Shown here in pieces: positions 52,480 through 61,555 of a stretch of 64,000 nucleotides of DNA (position 1 is its first letter; every line of letters begins with the position of its first letter). The notes under the pieces were generated by a model that worked only from the letters and a program-made list of their open reading frames with translations, made no database searches and had not been told where the DNA came from. The DNA comes from an uncultured Lachnospiraceae bacterium (lineage in GTDB: Bacteria; Bacillota; Clostridia; Lachnospirales; Lachnospiraceae). The stretch is taken from NCBI GenBank assembly GCA_900548905.1, contig URMK01000002.1:246382-310381 (forward strand). The letters run 5' to 3'. The position numbers and the translations under genes were made by a program.

Positions 52480-53469
52480 TTAACAATCTATTGTCTTCCA
52501 TTCCTGTAAAATTAATGGGTGATAATTAGGATTAGAATTAAACCATCTTGAAGGCGATATAACAATCTTCTCTGTATGCTTTGCCAAATAGGCTGCCCAC
52601 CAAGAGAATGTACTATTTGCTATTACAAAATGTTTGCATGCAGTCATAACATACAATTTTTCTGCAACATTATTACATCCTTTTTCTCCAATGATTTTTG
52701 TTTCCGAACCAACTACTCCTTTTATCATATCTACCGCCCACGGAATATCATCTGAAAATACAACAAAAACTGGATTTTTAATCTTCCCCCTGATAGATTT
52801 TATCGCATTCTGGTAGTAATCCTTAGTACATATTTCTCTTTTTTCTAATTCACTTTTTTCATGTACATCAATTGACCATTTTCTTAAAGATATGCACACA
52901 GAATTAGTCGATGTAACCAATTCAAACATTCTTTTACATTCACTGTTAATTTCGTTCTTTGGTGTAAACTCCTCTATTAATTCATCTTTTATATCATCAA
53001 ACCAGCGTATATCTTCAAAGCTACCATATATAAACTTATTGACAGCATTACAACGAGGAATACTATCGCAAAACCCATGAGTAATATAATACACTCCGTG
53101 TTTTGCAGTTATTTTATATATCAGATCATTCTGAACAATGGCTCGTCGAGTAAATTCTTTTCCTGTTATTTCAGCAATGGTAGTATTTATTTTTCTGCAT
53201 ATCCTCCAAAGATACTTATCAAAATTTTGTACCCTATTTCCTTTTAAGCCAATTATATCTTTTTCAAATGAAACATCATAGGATTCTATATTAAAATAAC
53301 TTAGTGAATCCTCCCAATAATCTCCATAATTTGTTGATTTAGCTTTGTTTTTTATTGCCGACAAAACAAAAGTCAATTTTTCATCTTTATGTTGCCTAAG
53401 AACCTTCTTAGCAAACGCATAACTAAATAATTGATTTCCGCATCGCCCACCTTGTGTTATATAAATCAT
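52480..53469 (-). CDS. Alpha-1,2-fucosyltransferase-like glycosyltransferase, GT11
   Basis: 329 residues. The N-terminus GGRCGNQLFSYAFAKKVL is the GT11 signature. VCISLRKWSIDVHEK corresponds to the GDP-fucose-binding motif region (usually H-x-R-R-x-D), FVVFSDDIPWA is the next motif, and FVIANSTFSWWAAYLAKH the last. GAGGATGG precedes the ATG. The family transfers L-fucose from GDP-fucose, so Fkp at 25894 could supply the donor. The change from HxRRxD to SLRKWSID should be noted when judging donor specificity. Confidence 0.88.
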   Translation of the reverse strand: MIYITQGGRCGNQLFSYAFAKKVLRQHKDEKLTFVLSAIKNKAKSTNYGDYWEDSLSYFNIESYDVSFEKDIIGLKGNRVQNFDKYLWRICRKINTTIAEITGKEFTRRAIVQNDLIYKITAKHGVYYITHGFCDSIPRCNAVNKFIYGSFEDIRWFDDIKDELIEEFTPKNEINSECKRMFELVTSTNSVCISLRKWSIDVHEKSELEKREICTKDYYQNAIKSIRGKIKNPVFVVFSDDIPWAVDMIKGVVGSETKIIGEKGCNNVAEKLYVMTACKHFVIANSTFSWWAAYLAKHTEKIVISPSRWFNSNPNYHPLILQEWKTIDC

Positions 53470-53487
53470 CTATGCCATCCTCACATT

Positions 53488-54038
53488 CTAATCATTTTTT
53501 TCTTCACTTATACATTTTGCCGGCGCACCTGCAAATATACTATGTGCAGGTATATCTTTATTAACCACAGCACCTGCCGCAATAATAGATCCGTTTCCTA
53601 TAGTAACTCCTTTTAATATTGTTACATTAGCTCCTATCCATACATTATCTCCGATTGTTATCGGCTCCGATAAAAGATTTTCGGAAACTGCACCATTTTC
53701 TATACTGTGGTCATGATCCACAATAACGAGATTATTCGCAAACATAGAGTGATTTCCGATCACAATTTTTTTGCAGCAGTTATACTGCAATTGTTATTAA
53801 AAAAACATCTGTTTCCAATCTTAATCTCAGAGTTATCTGTACGCTTAACGTATAATGGTCCCCGACTCATAAAAAATTTTCCAACCGAACAACACGCACC
53901 TTGAAAGAGTTCTATGTATACCCATCCTCTGATAGCATTTAGCGGATTAATTTTCAGTCTGCTTCCATAGGAAACCTTATATCTCACATAAATACAGATG
54001 CTCTTAACACCCATAAGGATTTTTCCAAGCGCATTCAT
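53488..54038 (-). pseudogene. Hexapeptide-repeat O-acetyltransferase, frameshifted at an A7 tract
   Basis: The ATG at 54038 (AAAGGAG upstream) opens a 92-codon frame with LYVKRTDNSEIKIGNRCFFN, which stops right after ITAAKKL. The correct continuation, KIVIGNHSMFANNLVIVDHD, lies in another frame and runs to 53488 with the left-handed beta-helix hexads ITIGDNVWIGANVTILKGV and IPAHSIFAGAPAKC. The break is at seven A (53766-53772, minus strand); one extra A restores a single protein of about 183 residues. It would acetylate a capsule sugar. The off state could be a mutation, a sequencing error or phase variation by slippage. Confidence 0.85.
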
Positions 54039-54091
54039 ATTCCTTTTTCTCCTTTCAATATAGAGAGAGCCGAATATGAATGAGCGCTTGC

Positions 54092-54769
54092 TTATAATTT
54101 ATTCAGCATTCTTGTAACATCAACAAATCTGTTCTTTCCATAAGGCTCATAGCTTGCCCTAATAAATTCATGACTTTTAGGTGCTTTTATCCGCACTACA
54201 GACTTACACCCCGAATACTCCTTCACCGTAAAACAAATCTTATTTTTATACGGTAGCGTTTCAAACATTTTGATATGTGACTCTGTGCAGCCGTTTTGGT
54301 CATTAAATTTTACAAGTAGCCTATTCCAATTGATGCGCTTGATCCGTCTCTCCCATTTTTCCTTTGCTTCTTTTTCGCTGTGATAGTGAAGAAAGAAGAT
54401 TTCTATATTTTCAGTACCCCTCCCCAGCAAAATTTCAAATCTGGCAATGGGATATGACCCAAATCTTTTATCATTCTTTATGACAGAGGAATCTTTCCAT
54501 TTTGAATTTTCAGGCCGAATAAACACCAATTCCGATGCCAAATATGGTTTAATATTTCTAAGAAATCTTATATAATCATCTGCCATAAAAAACATTCCAA
54601 CAGTCGGAGATTCTTTAGGAAGGTTATAGCTTTCATAAATCATCCCACCCCAGCAATTGTTTGAGATAATCGTGAAATCTGTATTCTTCATCTGTATTCT
54701 TCTGTGATTGGATAAACCTATACGCCAATATTTTAATATTTTCAATCGTAATCCTTCATAAGTAGGCAT
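54092..54769 (-). CDS. DUF1919 family exopolysaccharide protein
   Basis: 225 residues. FTIISNNCWGGMIYESYNLPKESPTVGMFF is the characteristic DUF1919 block (near residues 32-61), followed by ADDYIRFL. The C-terminal part has FEILLGRGTENIEIFFLHYHSEKEAKEKWERR. AGGAG precedes the ATG. The family is found in capsule and exopolysaccharide loci and is thought to modify or transfer a sugar substituent, but its chemistry is not known to me. It lies between the GT4 enzyme and the broken acetyltransferase. Confidence 0.85.
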   Translation of the reverse strand: MPTYEGLRLKILKYWRIGLSNHRRIQMKNTDFTIISNNCWGGMIYESYNLPKESPTVGMFFMADDYIRFLRNIKPYLASELVFIRPENSKWKDSSVIKNDKRFGSYPIARFEILLGRGTENIEIFFLHYHSEKEAKEKWERRIKRINWNRLLVKFNDQNGCTESHIKMFETLPYKNKICFTVKEYSGCKSVVRIKAPKSHEFIRASYEPYGKNRFVDVTRMLNKL

Positions 54770-54781
54770 TAGTTTTCTCTC

Positions 54782-55888
54782 CTATGATAATCGATTTTTA
54801 TAAAATTTCATTAAATTAGCAGCTTCTGTATCTATATCGTAACCATGTTCTTTAGCCAATATCGGAATATTATTCGCATTTTGAGGTCTCAAGGATCTAT
54901 ATTGACTCTCAAAGCTCATGCTATCCCTAGCCCAAATATCATATGAATCTGTTAAGGGCAAAAATCTAACCAAGTCTGTAAAAACACATTCCGTTGTTAT
55001 TGAATCTGATAGAATACAGGGCAATCCAGCCATCTGCCACTCTACTACAACTAATGGTAAGCCTTCATACAAAGAAGGAAGCAACATAATATCCATAGCT
55101 TGCAACAAATCAGGAACATTGTTTATAGTTCCCATAAAGTGAACATTATTTTTCAAACCCAATTCATCTACTAACGAACGAATACTATTTTCACAGCGTC
55201 CGTATCCTGCTAAATATAAATGTGATTCTAAATTCAGTTTATAAATCTCATTAAATACATTAATAAGAAATATGTGATTCTTCTGTTCATTAAAGTTTCC
55301 AATATGTCCTACTGCGATAGAATTATCTTTTAGACCTAATTTTTGTCTGTAAAAAACTCTATGTTCCTGATTAAACGTAAACTTTTTTATATCTCTTCCA
55401 TTTTTAATTATCTTAAATCCCCTATTTCCAAATAGCCATTGTCCTGCTGCATTTCCACAGGCAAATGCATCTGTATAAAGCATATGAAATAAAGGCTTTA
55501 ATAGTTGATTTAACAACACATGATCGCATGTAGAATTATGTGAATGTGCAATTCTGATTTTACATCCCCCAAGCTTTGCTGCCATGAGTTCAATCGACAT
55601 AGTTGCACTGTTCCCATGAATATGAACCAAATCGAATTTTTCTGTCTTAATTAATTTAATTAAAGACCATAAATAATATCCTGTATCATTTTTCCTAGAT
55701 GGAATGTAATGAATTTTGATTCCTTGACAATTAAATTTTTCAATCACTTCTCTATAATCGGTGCCATCGGTAATGGAGTGTATTTCAAACTCGCAATCAA
55801 ACCTCGAATAATAGTCGTATATTACAGTTGTAATTCCATTCATACATAAACCAACAGTATTTATTGCGAGTATTTTAATTACACTCAT
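54782..55888 (-). CDS. Glycosyltransferase family 4
   Basis: 368 residues with a GT-B fold pattern. The N-terminal half has GLCMNGITTVIYDYY and DLVHIHGNSATMSIE, then IRIAHSHNS. The C-terminal half has GHIGNFNEQKNHIFLINVF and MLLPSLYEGLPLVVVEWQ, the E-x7-E retaining motif. The sequence resembles EpsF-type enzymes of exopolysaccharide loci. GAGG lies upstream of the ATG. The downstream DUF1919 start is 12 bases away. Confidence 0.9.
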   Translation of the reverse strand: MSVIKILAINTVGLCMNGITTVIYDYYSRFDCEFEIHSITDGTDYREVIEKFNCQGIKIHYIPSRKNDTGYYLWSLIKLIKTEKFDLVHIHGNSATMSIELMAAKLGGCKIRIAHSHNSTCDHVLLNQLLKPLFHMLYTDAFACGNAAGQWLFGNRGFKIIKNGRDIKKFTFNQEHRVFYRQKLGLKDNSIAVGHIGNFNEQKNHIFLINVFNEIYKLNLESHLYLAGYGRCENSIRSLVDELGLKNNVHFMGTINNVPDLLQAMDIMLLPSLYEGLPLVVVEWQMAGLPCILSDSITTECVFTDLVRFLPLTDSYDIWARDSMSFESQYRSLRPQNANNIPILAKEHGYDIDTEAANLMKFYKNRLS

Positions 55889-56007
55889 TTTATCGACAAT
55901 CCTCTTACCTTTAACTTTTTAAATTCACATCATGCATATACATTCGATTCTGTTATAAAGCAAGGAACGCCCTGCGCTTACTTTATTCAAGTATTCATTT
56001 ACTAAGA

Positions 56008-57078
56008 TTACAGAATCAAATTCTTTAGTGATGAATATAGATTACATACATCAACTATGTCTATTTCTTCCTCATAAACTCCATTTCTCAAGCATTTCAT
56101 ATCAGAAGATAAACTTTCTAGAGTATTAACATCTATAATTTTAGCCGAGTGAACATTGTCAATAACGCTCAACACACCTGAGACCTTTTTATTGCTGTTG
56201 TCAATTGCTAAACAGGGAACACCAGCCAATATAGAAAATATCATTCCATGTAAACGATCCGTGATTATGCACTTATAGCTATTGAACTCTTGCAACTTTT
56301 TACGCAAGGCCTCTCTCCTGTATTCACTATTCGTATACAGCTGGCATGAATCTGACATAGTAGTCAAATTTTCCATCATTAAACCCGTTTCTTTTATTGC
56401 AGAACAAATATTGTTTTTCTGTTCGGATGAAATAGCGGATTCCTTATCATCTCGAAGGCAAACACCAATGCAATCTTTTCTTTCAGATGATTCCCAAATA
56501 ATTCTCCCCTTCAAATAAAAAACAATATCTGGTACAAGGACTACATTCCTATAATACTTCTTCATACACTCCAAACTGTTCTTTTCCCTTGCACACACAA
56601 CTAAGTGTTCATGCCTGTTATAAATCTTTCTTGACCGTTCTAGTTCTCTTTTTCCATACGAGTCACTTTCATAATCAATCGTCTGTGGAAAAATAACTAT
56701 CTTATTATTCGGGAACGACTTTATCACCTTTCGCCGTAGTGCTTCATATCTTGGATACAGATTCCCCATATTTCCGCCACCGTTAAGGCAAAGCACATCT
56801 TCCGTGTGAATAACCTTCTTCAAATACTTCAAATTACGCAGCAAATCTTTTTCAGAAATTTCGAAATAACAATCTTCCCCAAATAAATCACGTAAAAAAA
56901 GATATATAGCGTATGTTATAGCCTGATCGCCTAAGTTATTATATGATGCCGCATCAAGTAAAAACGCTCTCGATTTCGATGTTTTCGGCACATCTAAATT
57001 TGCCAGCTTAAGGTATTCAGTTATATTCTTTAACTCCAGATTAACTTCCATAGGGAGAATCTTTTTGATTGAAACCAT
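56008..57078 (-). CDS. Polysaccharide pyruvyl transferase family protein
   Basis: 356 residues. Typical blocks are SYNNLGDQAITYAIYLFL near the N-terminus, VLCLNGGGNMGNLYPRYE, VVCAREKNSLE and CIITDRLHGMIFSILAGVPCLAIDNSNKKVSG, as in CsaB/WcaK-type proteins. It would transfer pyruvate as a ketal from phosphoenolpyruvate to a sugar of the repeat unit, although some members of the family are glycosyltransferases. GGAGG sits 5 bases before ATG 57078. The start overlaps the end of the upstream radical SAM gene by 38 bases, so both are translated together. Confidence 0.88.
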   Translation of the reverse strand: MVSIKKILPMEVNLELKNITEYLKLANLDVPKTSKSRAFLLDAASYNNLGDQAITYAIYLFLRDLFGEDCYFEISEKDLLRNLKYLKKVIHTEDVLCLNGGGNMGNLYPRYEALRRKVIKSFPNNKIVIFPQTIDYESDSYGKRELERSRKIYNRHEHLVVCAREKNSLECMKKYYRNVVLVPDIVFYLKGRIIWESSERKDCIGVCLRDDKESAISSEQKNNICSAIKETGLMMENLTTMSDSCQLYTNSEYRREALRKKLQEFNSYKCIITDRLHGMIFSILAGVPCLAIDNSNKKVSGVLSVIDNVHSAKIIDVNTLESLSSDMKCLRNGVYEEEIDIVDVCNLYSSLKNLIL

Positions 57079-58171
57079 TATTTCCTCCACAAAATATCTT
57101 TTTGTAGCATCTTCTTAATGACCAAATACAGCTATCCACAGCTCCTAACACACCGCTCTCCACTCTTTTTTTAGCACCATATTCATCGTTACTTTCTGAC
57201 AATTTGCTTGATAGAAATTCATGAATTTCCTCGCCATACCAATCTGCGTCTCGCTCTCTCAATTGTGCATATGTTGGGGTCTCCACGCTAGGTATTACTC
57301 CAAGAGACATAAAATGACTTGAATTCATACAGAACGGGCTTCCGCATGCATGCCCCATTGCCAGGAACCTAATTGGTCTATTTGGATTCTTGAATATATC
57401 TTGGAACAAATAGGAACTATAACACCTCCTCATTATTCCAGTGGATAAGTCAAGAATTCCAGTCCAATCACCTGCATAACAGAACTCGTTTCGCTTTACA
57501 TTAAAATTCTTAATGGTGAAGTCGAAAAGCAGGGAATCAAACTCATGTCCTAATTCATGGTATTCCTGTTTACCATACTTAGTTAGCAATTCAATCTTTT
57601 GTAGTCCTTCTTCCTCTTTTCGCGTAGCCGCAATCTGTGGTTTTGCACCTACATTTTCAAGACACAACCTTTCAATTTCATCAAGGTGCGGAACATACTC
57701 ATCACACATATTGAACTGTACCATAAAGGATGCTCCGGCTTTACGTACCATTTGGATATTGTCAAAAAAACAATCCATCTTTTTGATCCTGATTAGTTCG
57801 AGATAGTGAAATGAAAAAGCAAAGTGAAGCCTGTCCATATACGGCTTTGCTCTATTGATGATTTTTTTCAGCTGAACAGTCACGGTTCCGTTTGTTGTTA
57901 TATTTACAAAATGTCCCTGTGCCAAAATGTTATAGACAATCTCATCGATTTCAGGCTGCAGAGTTGTCTCACCTGCACCACAGATACTAAAATAACAAAC
58001 ACCACCCAAGCGCTCAATAGTTAATGCTCTCCCTATTTGAGATGGGGGATATTTTAGCTCTGCCATCTTGTTCTTTCGATTTTCGCGTTGGATAACATAA
58101 CAGTAACTGCATTTCATGTTGCAAGTCGTCACAGGAATTAGGCATTCAAAAAATCTTTTTATTTTCTCCAT
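57041..58171 (-). CDS. Radical SAM enzyme in capsule locus (first of two paralogues in map order)
   Basis: 376 residues. The [4Fe-4S]-SAM motif is Cys17-x3-Cys21-x2-Cys24 (CNMKCSYC), followed by ICGAGETTL as the GGE-like SAM-binding segment. C-terminal cysteines in NEFCYAGDWTG, MRRCYSSYL and HACGSPFCMNSSH suggest an extra Fe-S site of SPASM-like type. The paralogue at 58252 keeps these positions. GGAGGAG precedes the ATG. The pair overlaps the pyruvyl transferase on one side and the deacetylase-like gene on the other. Which substrate it acts on (repeat-unit sugar, lipid carrier or peptide) is not visible. Confidence 0.88.
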   Translation of the reverse strand: MEKIKRFFECLIPVTTCNMKCSYCYVIQRENRKNKMAELKYPPSQIGRALTIERLGGVCYFSICGAGETTLQPEIDEIVYNILAQGHFVNITTNGTVTVQLKKIINRAKPYMDRLHFAFSFHYLELIRIKKMDCFFDNIQMVRKAGASFMVQFNMCDEYVPHLDEIERLCLENVGAKPQIAATRKEEEGLQKIELLTKYGKQEYHELGHEFDSLLFDFTIKNFNVKRNEFCYAGDWTGILDLSTGIMRRCYSSYLFQDIFKNPNRPIRFLAMGHACGSPFCMNSSHFMSLGVIPSVETPTYAQLRERDADWYGEEIHEFLSSKLSESNDEYGAKKRVESGVLGAVDSCIWSLRRCYKKIFCGGNNGFNQKDSPYGS

Positions 58172-58251
58172 TATTCAACTCCTCCAAAAGAAATAGTATA
58201 TTAGTACACAATTTAGCTTTCCTTTGATTGAGCAGTTTATAAAGATAAAAC

Positions 58252-59403
58252 TTATGCCTTACTTTGTTTGAACTTTTTCAACAGGTCAATTTTTACCTTA
58301 TCCGGGAGTTTATAGAAAATTGCACGTGTAAAACAATATGTCTTATATGAAACTCCAACCTTAAACCACATTTTACGATTTATAATCTTCATCTCATTTT
58401 CCGTATGCTGGTTATTACTATTTTTCAGCTTTCCGCTGATAAACTCCCTCATTCTCGGTTGCAACCAGTGTTCGCCATTATCAGTTACATGATCTCTCAT
58501 GGAAGCGTATGTTGGGGTTTCCAGCGATGGTATTGCCCCAAGGGTAAGCCACACATGAGCATTATGGCAGTGGGGCTCTGCACAATTACATCCAAGTGGT
58601 TCCCAGTTGATCGGACGATTTATGTCTTCAAATATGTTCTGTATAACCGCTCCACAATAGCACTGTTTTAAAATACCAGTTCCTAGATTTAAGTGTGCTG
58701 TCCACTCACCTGCATAACAGAATTCTCTTCTCTTTACATTGAACGTTTGCATTTTAAACTTGAACAGATCGGAATCAAATGAGTCCCAAGTTTTCAAATA
58801 ATTATCTCTCGAAAGACTCGTGAGTATTGGGAGTTGAGGATTTTTCTCATCCCTTGCCACTGTTACATGACAATACGCTCCGACACGTTCTTTACTTACC
58901 CTCTGGATTTCATCAATGTACGGTATGTACTCATCGGAGGGAGTTAGTTCAAGAGAAAAGGAACATCCTGCCTCTTTGACCATCTCAATATTGGTGAAAA
59001 ATTCGTCCAATAGCTTTTTCTCTTTTAGCTGCAAATAATGGAAAGAAAATTTAAATAACAAGCGTTCACAATACTCCTTTGGAAACTTGCAGATTTCTTC
59101 GAAACGCTTAGTTACCGTACCATTAGTCACAATTGCGATATAGTGTCCTTGCTTAAGAATTTCATAGATGATACTTGTCATCTCAGAAGGAAGGAGCGTT
59201 TCTCCTCCTCCACACATATTAATATGAATTACCCCCCCCCAGCGATTTTGGGCGAAAGCCTGTCCTATGGTCTCAGCATCATACTGGAAATTCGGCAACG
59301 CACTTAAGAATTTTCTTTCCTGCGTTATGTAACAGTACGGGCAGCGCATATTACATGTCAGTACAGGTACTGTACAATCCACAAAGCGTTTAATCTTATC
59401 CAT
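58252..59403 (-). CDS. Radical SAM enzyme in capsule locus (second paralogue)
   Basis: 383 residues, clear paralogue of the neighbour: the same start (DKIKRFVDCTVPVLTCNMRC), cluster motif Cys17-x3-Cys21-x2-Cys24, MCGGGETLL, SFHYLQLKEKK, FNVKRREFCYAGEWT and GAIPSLETPTYA. Extra cysteines are in KQCYCGAV and LGCNCAEPHCHNA, more than in the neighbour, so the auxiliary site may differ. The C-terminal 40 residues are basic (YKLPDKVKIDLLKKFKQS) and may contact membrane or partner. AGGAG precedes the ATG. Two diverged copies side by side suggest two successive or alternative reactions rather than simple redundancy. Confidence 0.88.
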   Translation of the reverse strand: MDKIKRFVDCTVPVLTCNMRCPYCYITQERKFLSALPNFQYDAETIGQAFAQNRWGGVIHINMCGGGETLLPSEMTSIIYEILKQGHYIAIVTNGTVTKRFEEICKFPKEYCERLLFKFSFHYLQLKEKKLLDEFFTNIEMVKEAGCSFSLELTPSDEYIPYIDEIQRVSKERVGAYCHVTVARDEKNPQLPILTSLSRDNYLKTWDSFDSDLFKFKMQTFNVKRREFCYAGEWTAHLNLGTGILKQCYCGAVIQNIFEDINRPINWEPLGCNCAEPHCHNAHVWLTLGAIPSLETPTYASMRDHVTDNGEHWLQPRMREFISGKLKNSNNQHTENEMKIINRKMWFKVGVSYKTYCFTRAIFYKLPDKVKIDLLKKFKQSKA

Positions 59404-59417
59404 TATTCTTATCTCCT

Positions 59418-60110
59418 TTAAATAAACTTTACACCGGCTTTATAAAGCAACTCGCAGAGTAAATTCAGTCTTTCACTTACAAGCCCATATTTTGACTCGT
59501 GTGTGAAAAAGACAAGTATGTCCGTTTTCGGTTTCTTAATTAGCTGGTAGAATATAATCTTCTCTAACCTGATGTCTGTTTTCAAATACATAACGTCATC
59601 CACTTCTACCATGTTACCTTGAGATACCCTGGAACTTTTTTCATCACATAACCCATAACTTGATCGTCTTCTTGAATCCGCAGTAAGTACCCCCACCACT
59701 CCATATTTTTTCAGTTTGTTCAACTGTTCTGAAGTAGCTTTAAACTCATGCAATCTTACATATTCACTAATCTGGGCAACTCCTATCTTCTCGTATGTTT
59801 CGTCTATATATTCAGCCTGATGTGCGCCGTAGTCCACACACTCCAAACTTCCAAGCGAAAAGGAAAACTGATTCAAAACTCTATCTTCACACTGATTAAA
59901 TAAAAAGAGATGTGAAATTAAGCCGTACTCGGTATTCAATCTACGTAAATCATCTACAATGAAACTGTGTTCATTTGTGACCATGTCAAAGACATCATCA
60001 ATGCTGAAATGAACCTTATTGATTCCTTTACGCTTAATAATTCTTTTTCCAAACCATTTTAAAAAAAGATAATCTATCTTATATGCTGCTATTCTGAAAA
60101 GTTCTTTCAT
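59418..60110 (-). CDS. Polysaccharide deacetylase-like protein
   Basis: About 230 residues. KVHFSIDDVFDMVTNEHSFIVDDL resembles the first NodB motif with two metal-site acids (IDD). SLECVDYGAHQAEYIDE and the final ILVFFTHESKYG fit later barrel strands with a His. A full classical H-x3-H motif is not evident, so catalytic activity is unsure. The start is uncertain: ATG 60110 is used, TTG 60119 has a better-spaced GGAAGG. Both lie inside the end of the GT14 gene, so translation is coupled. It may de-N-acetylate the residue added by a neighbouring transferase. Confidence 0.6.
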   Translation of the reverse strand: MKELFRIAAYKIDYLFLKWFGKRIIKRKGINKVHFSIDDVFDMVTNEHSFIVDDLRRLNTEYGLISHLFLFNQCEDRVLNQFSFSLGSLECVDYGAHQAEYIDETYEKIGVAQISEYVRLHEFKATSEQLNKLKKYGVVGVLTADSRRRSSYGLCDEKSSRVSQGNMVEVDDVMYLKTDIRLEKIIFYQLIKKPKTDILVFFTHESKYGLVSERLNLLCELLYKAGVKFI

Positions 60111-61020
60111 TCTTAACAATTTCACATACCTTCCCAACTATCTCCTTATCTACATCCACATTGAATTTTCTGGCAAACAAGCAATCACTGGATTGGATTT
60201 CCTCCCAGTCTGAATCCCTCCATGTATAAGGATTGCCATTTTTGCCCCTTTTCTTCATATCAATGAGCCGTATGTTTGCATGAATATCATCATTAAATTT
60301 CCCATCATACAGTCTTTTTTTAAACTCGGAATTATAGACAAGCGACTGGATGAAAAGTTCATCTGCACAGTTAGTCCATTTAAAAATCTCGCAAATTGAC
60401 GATTCCTGTGAAATTATGTATCTGACAAGTTCATCGGTTATGCTGACCCACTGTGAACCATATCTAATTTTAAAATCAGGATTTTTTTTCATGCGGTCTA
60501 CATGCAACACCAACTGTGTCACCAAGAGACATCTTTCTAAAAATGTAAAAAAAGTGTTCAATGCAGTAACACTAAATCTCCGTCTGTAATTCTGTAAAAA
60601 ATGATACAGTCGTGTTCTTCTGCCTAGTTCTTTATCGTTTCGAAGTCTCTCATCTGTATCGAAATGTACAAACTCACAGCCACTGTTCTTTTCGAAGAAA
60701 TCATCAATATAACTTTTGGTTTTAATTGGAAAGTCAGTACCCGAAATTAAATGATAGTAGTCATAGTGTTTTTCTGACGCTTTCTTGAACAAAAACAATT
60801 CCACCTGAACCAGTTCAAAGCTTCCCCAATAAACCTTATATTCTCTGTATATTTCAACACACGAATTTTTTACAGCATTCTTGATGTCTGTAACAGGAAC
60901 ATTTTTCGCTTTTTTGTCTATATGGATATAAATATCTGTATTTTCTGAATCCAAGCATTCGAGAAGCATTTTTAGCTGCTCCCAACCCGAATGCACTACA
61001 ATCAAATATGCGTGTCTCAT
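60079..61020 (-). CDS. Glycosyltransferase family 14 (beta-1,6-GlcNAc/xylosyltransferase-like)
   Basis: 313 residues. MRHAYLIVVHSGWEQLKMLLECLD, DIYIHIDKKA, VYWGSFELVQVELFLFKKA, YYHLISGTDFPIK and YGSQWVSITDELVRYI are the successive conserved blocks of core-2/I-branching-type enzymes. Bacterial members act in capsule loci. GGGAG precedes the ATG. The next gene starts inside its last 32 bases. It probably transfers a sugar to the growing repeat unit in the cytoplasm. Confidence 0.9.
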   Translation of the reverse strand: MRHAYLIVVHSGWEQLKMLLECLDSENTDIYIHIDKKAKNVPVTDIKNAVKNSCVEIYREYKVYWGSFELVQVELFLFKKASEKHYDYYHLISGTDFPIKTKSYIDDFFEKNSGCEFVHFDTDERLRNDKELGRRTRLYHFLQNYRRRFSVTALNTFFTFLERCLLVTQLVLHVDRMKKNPDFKIRYGSQWVSITDELVRYIISQESSICEIFKWTNCADELFIQSLVYNSEFKKRLYDGKFNDDIHANIRLIDMKKRGKNGNPYTWRDSDWEEIQSSDCLFARKFNVDVDKEIVGKVCEIVKNERTFQNSSI

Positions 61021-61040
61021 TTCAATGTACTCCCATAATG

Positions 61041-61538
61041 CTATTTCATCATACTACTTACTATCTTCTCAAATTCCTCACAGAATTTTGCATTATTGCT
61101 CGTTAGCCCACTTTCCATCCCACCAATGATTTCATCATAGTTAGTAATGGTCTCGCCTAACTTATCCATCTCTTTAACAACAATAATCGTTCCCATACGC
61201 TCCGCAACCGCTTTTGAAAATGTAACCTGATGGTCATTCACATGCTCGTTGAATTCATGCCTTCTGGGAACTACAATCGGTGTTTTCCCTATCTGCAACG
61301 GCATAATAAAGCTGGACGGACCGCCATGCGTAATGACAATCCTAGCTTCACCCACAAGCTTTAGCATCTCCTGGTACGAAAACAGTTTCTGCCATCTGCA
61401 ATATTTTGGCTCATATGTACTGTATCCTATCTGAATGATAACTGCTTCCGCAATTGCCCCATCCTTCTTTAGCCCATCTATATACTCGATTAGGCGATTA
61501 AACGGCTGCTCATGAGTACCAACAGTTACAAAAATCAT
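61041..61538 (-). CDS. Glycosyltransferase subunit PssE-like (Alg13-type, donor-binding half)
   Basis: 165 residues. It begins MIFVTVGTHEQPFNRLI and contains ARIVITHGGPSSFIMPLQIGKTPIVVPR, the UDP-sugar binding segment of the GT28 C-terminal fold. It has no acceptor/membrane domain; that is supplied by the PssD-like protein encoded immediately upstream. The two genes are 17 bases apart. Together they add the second sugar to the lipid-linked primer. Confidence 0.9.
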   Translation of the reverse strand: MIFVTVGTHEQPFNRLIEYIDGLKKDGAIAEAVIIQIGYSTYEPKYCRWQKLFSYQEMLKLVGEARIVITHGGPSSFIMPLQIGKTPIVVPRRHEFNEHVNDHQVTFSKAVAERMGTIIVVKEMDKLGETITNYDEIIGGMESGLTSNNAKFCEEFEKIVSSMMK

Positions 61539-61555
61539 CCCCTCACCACCTTAGT

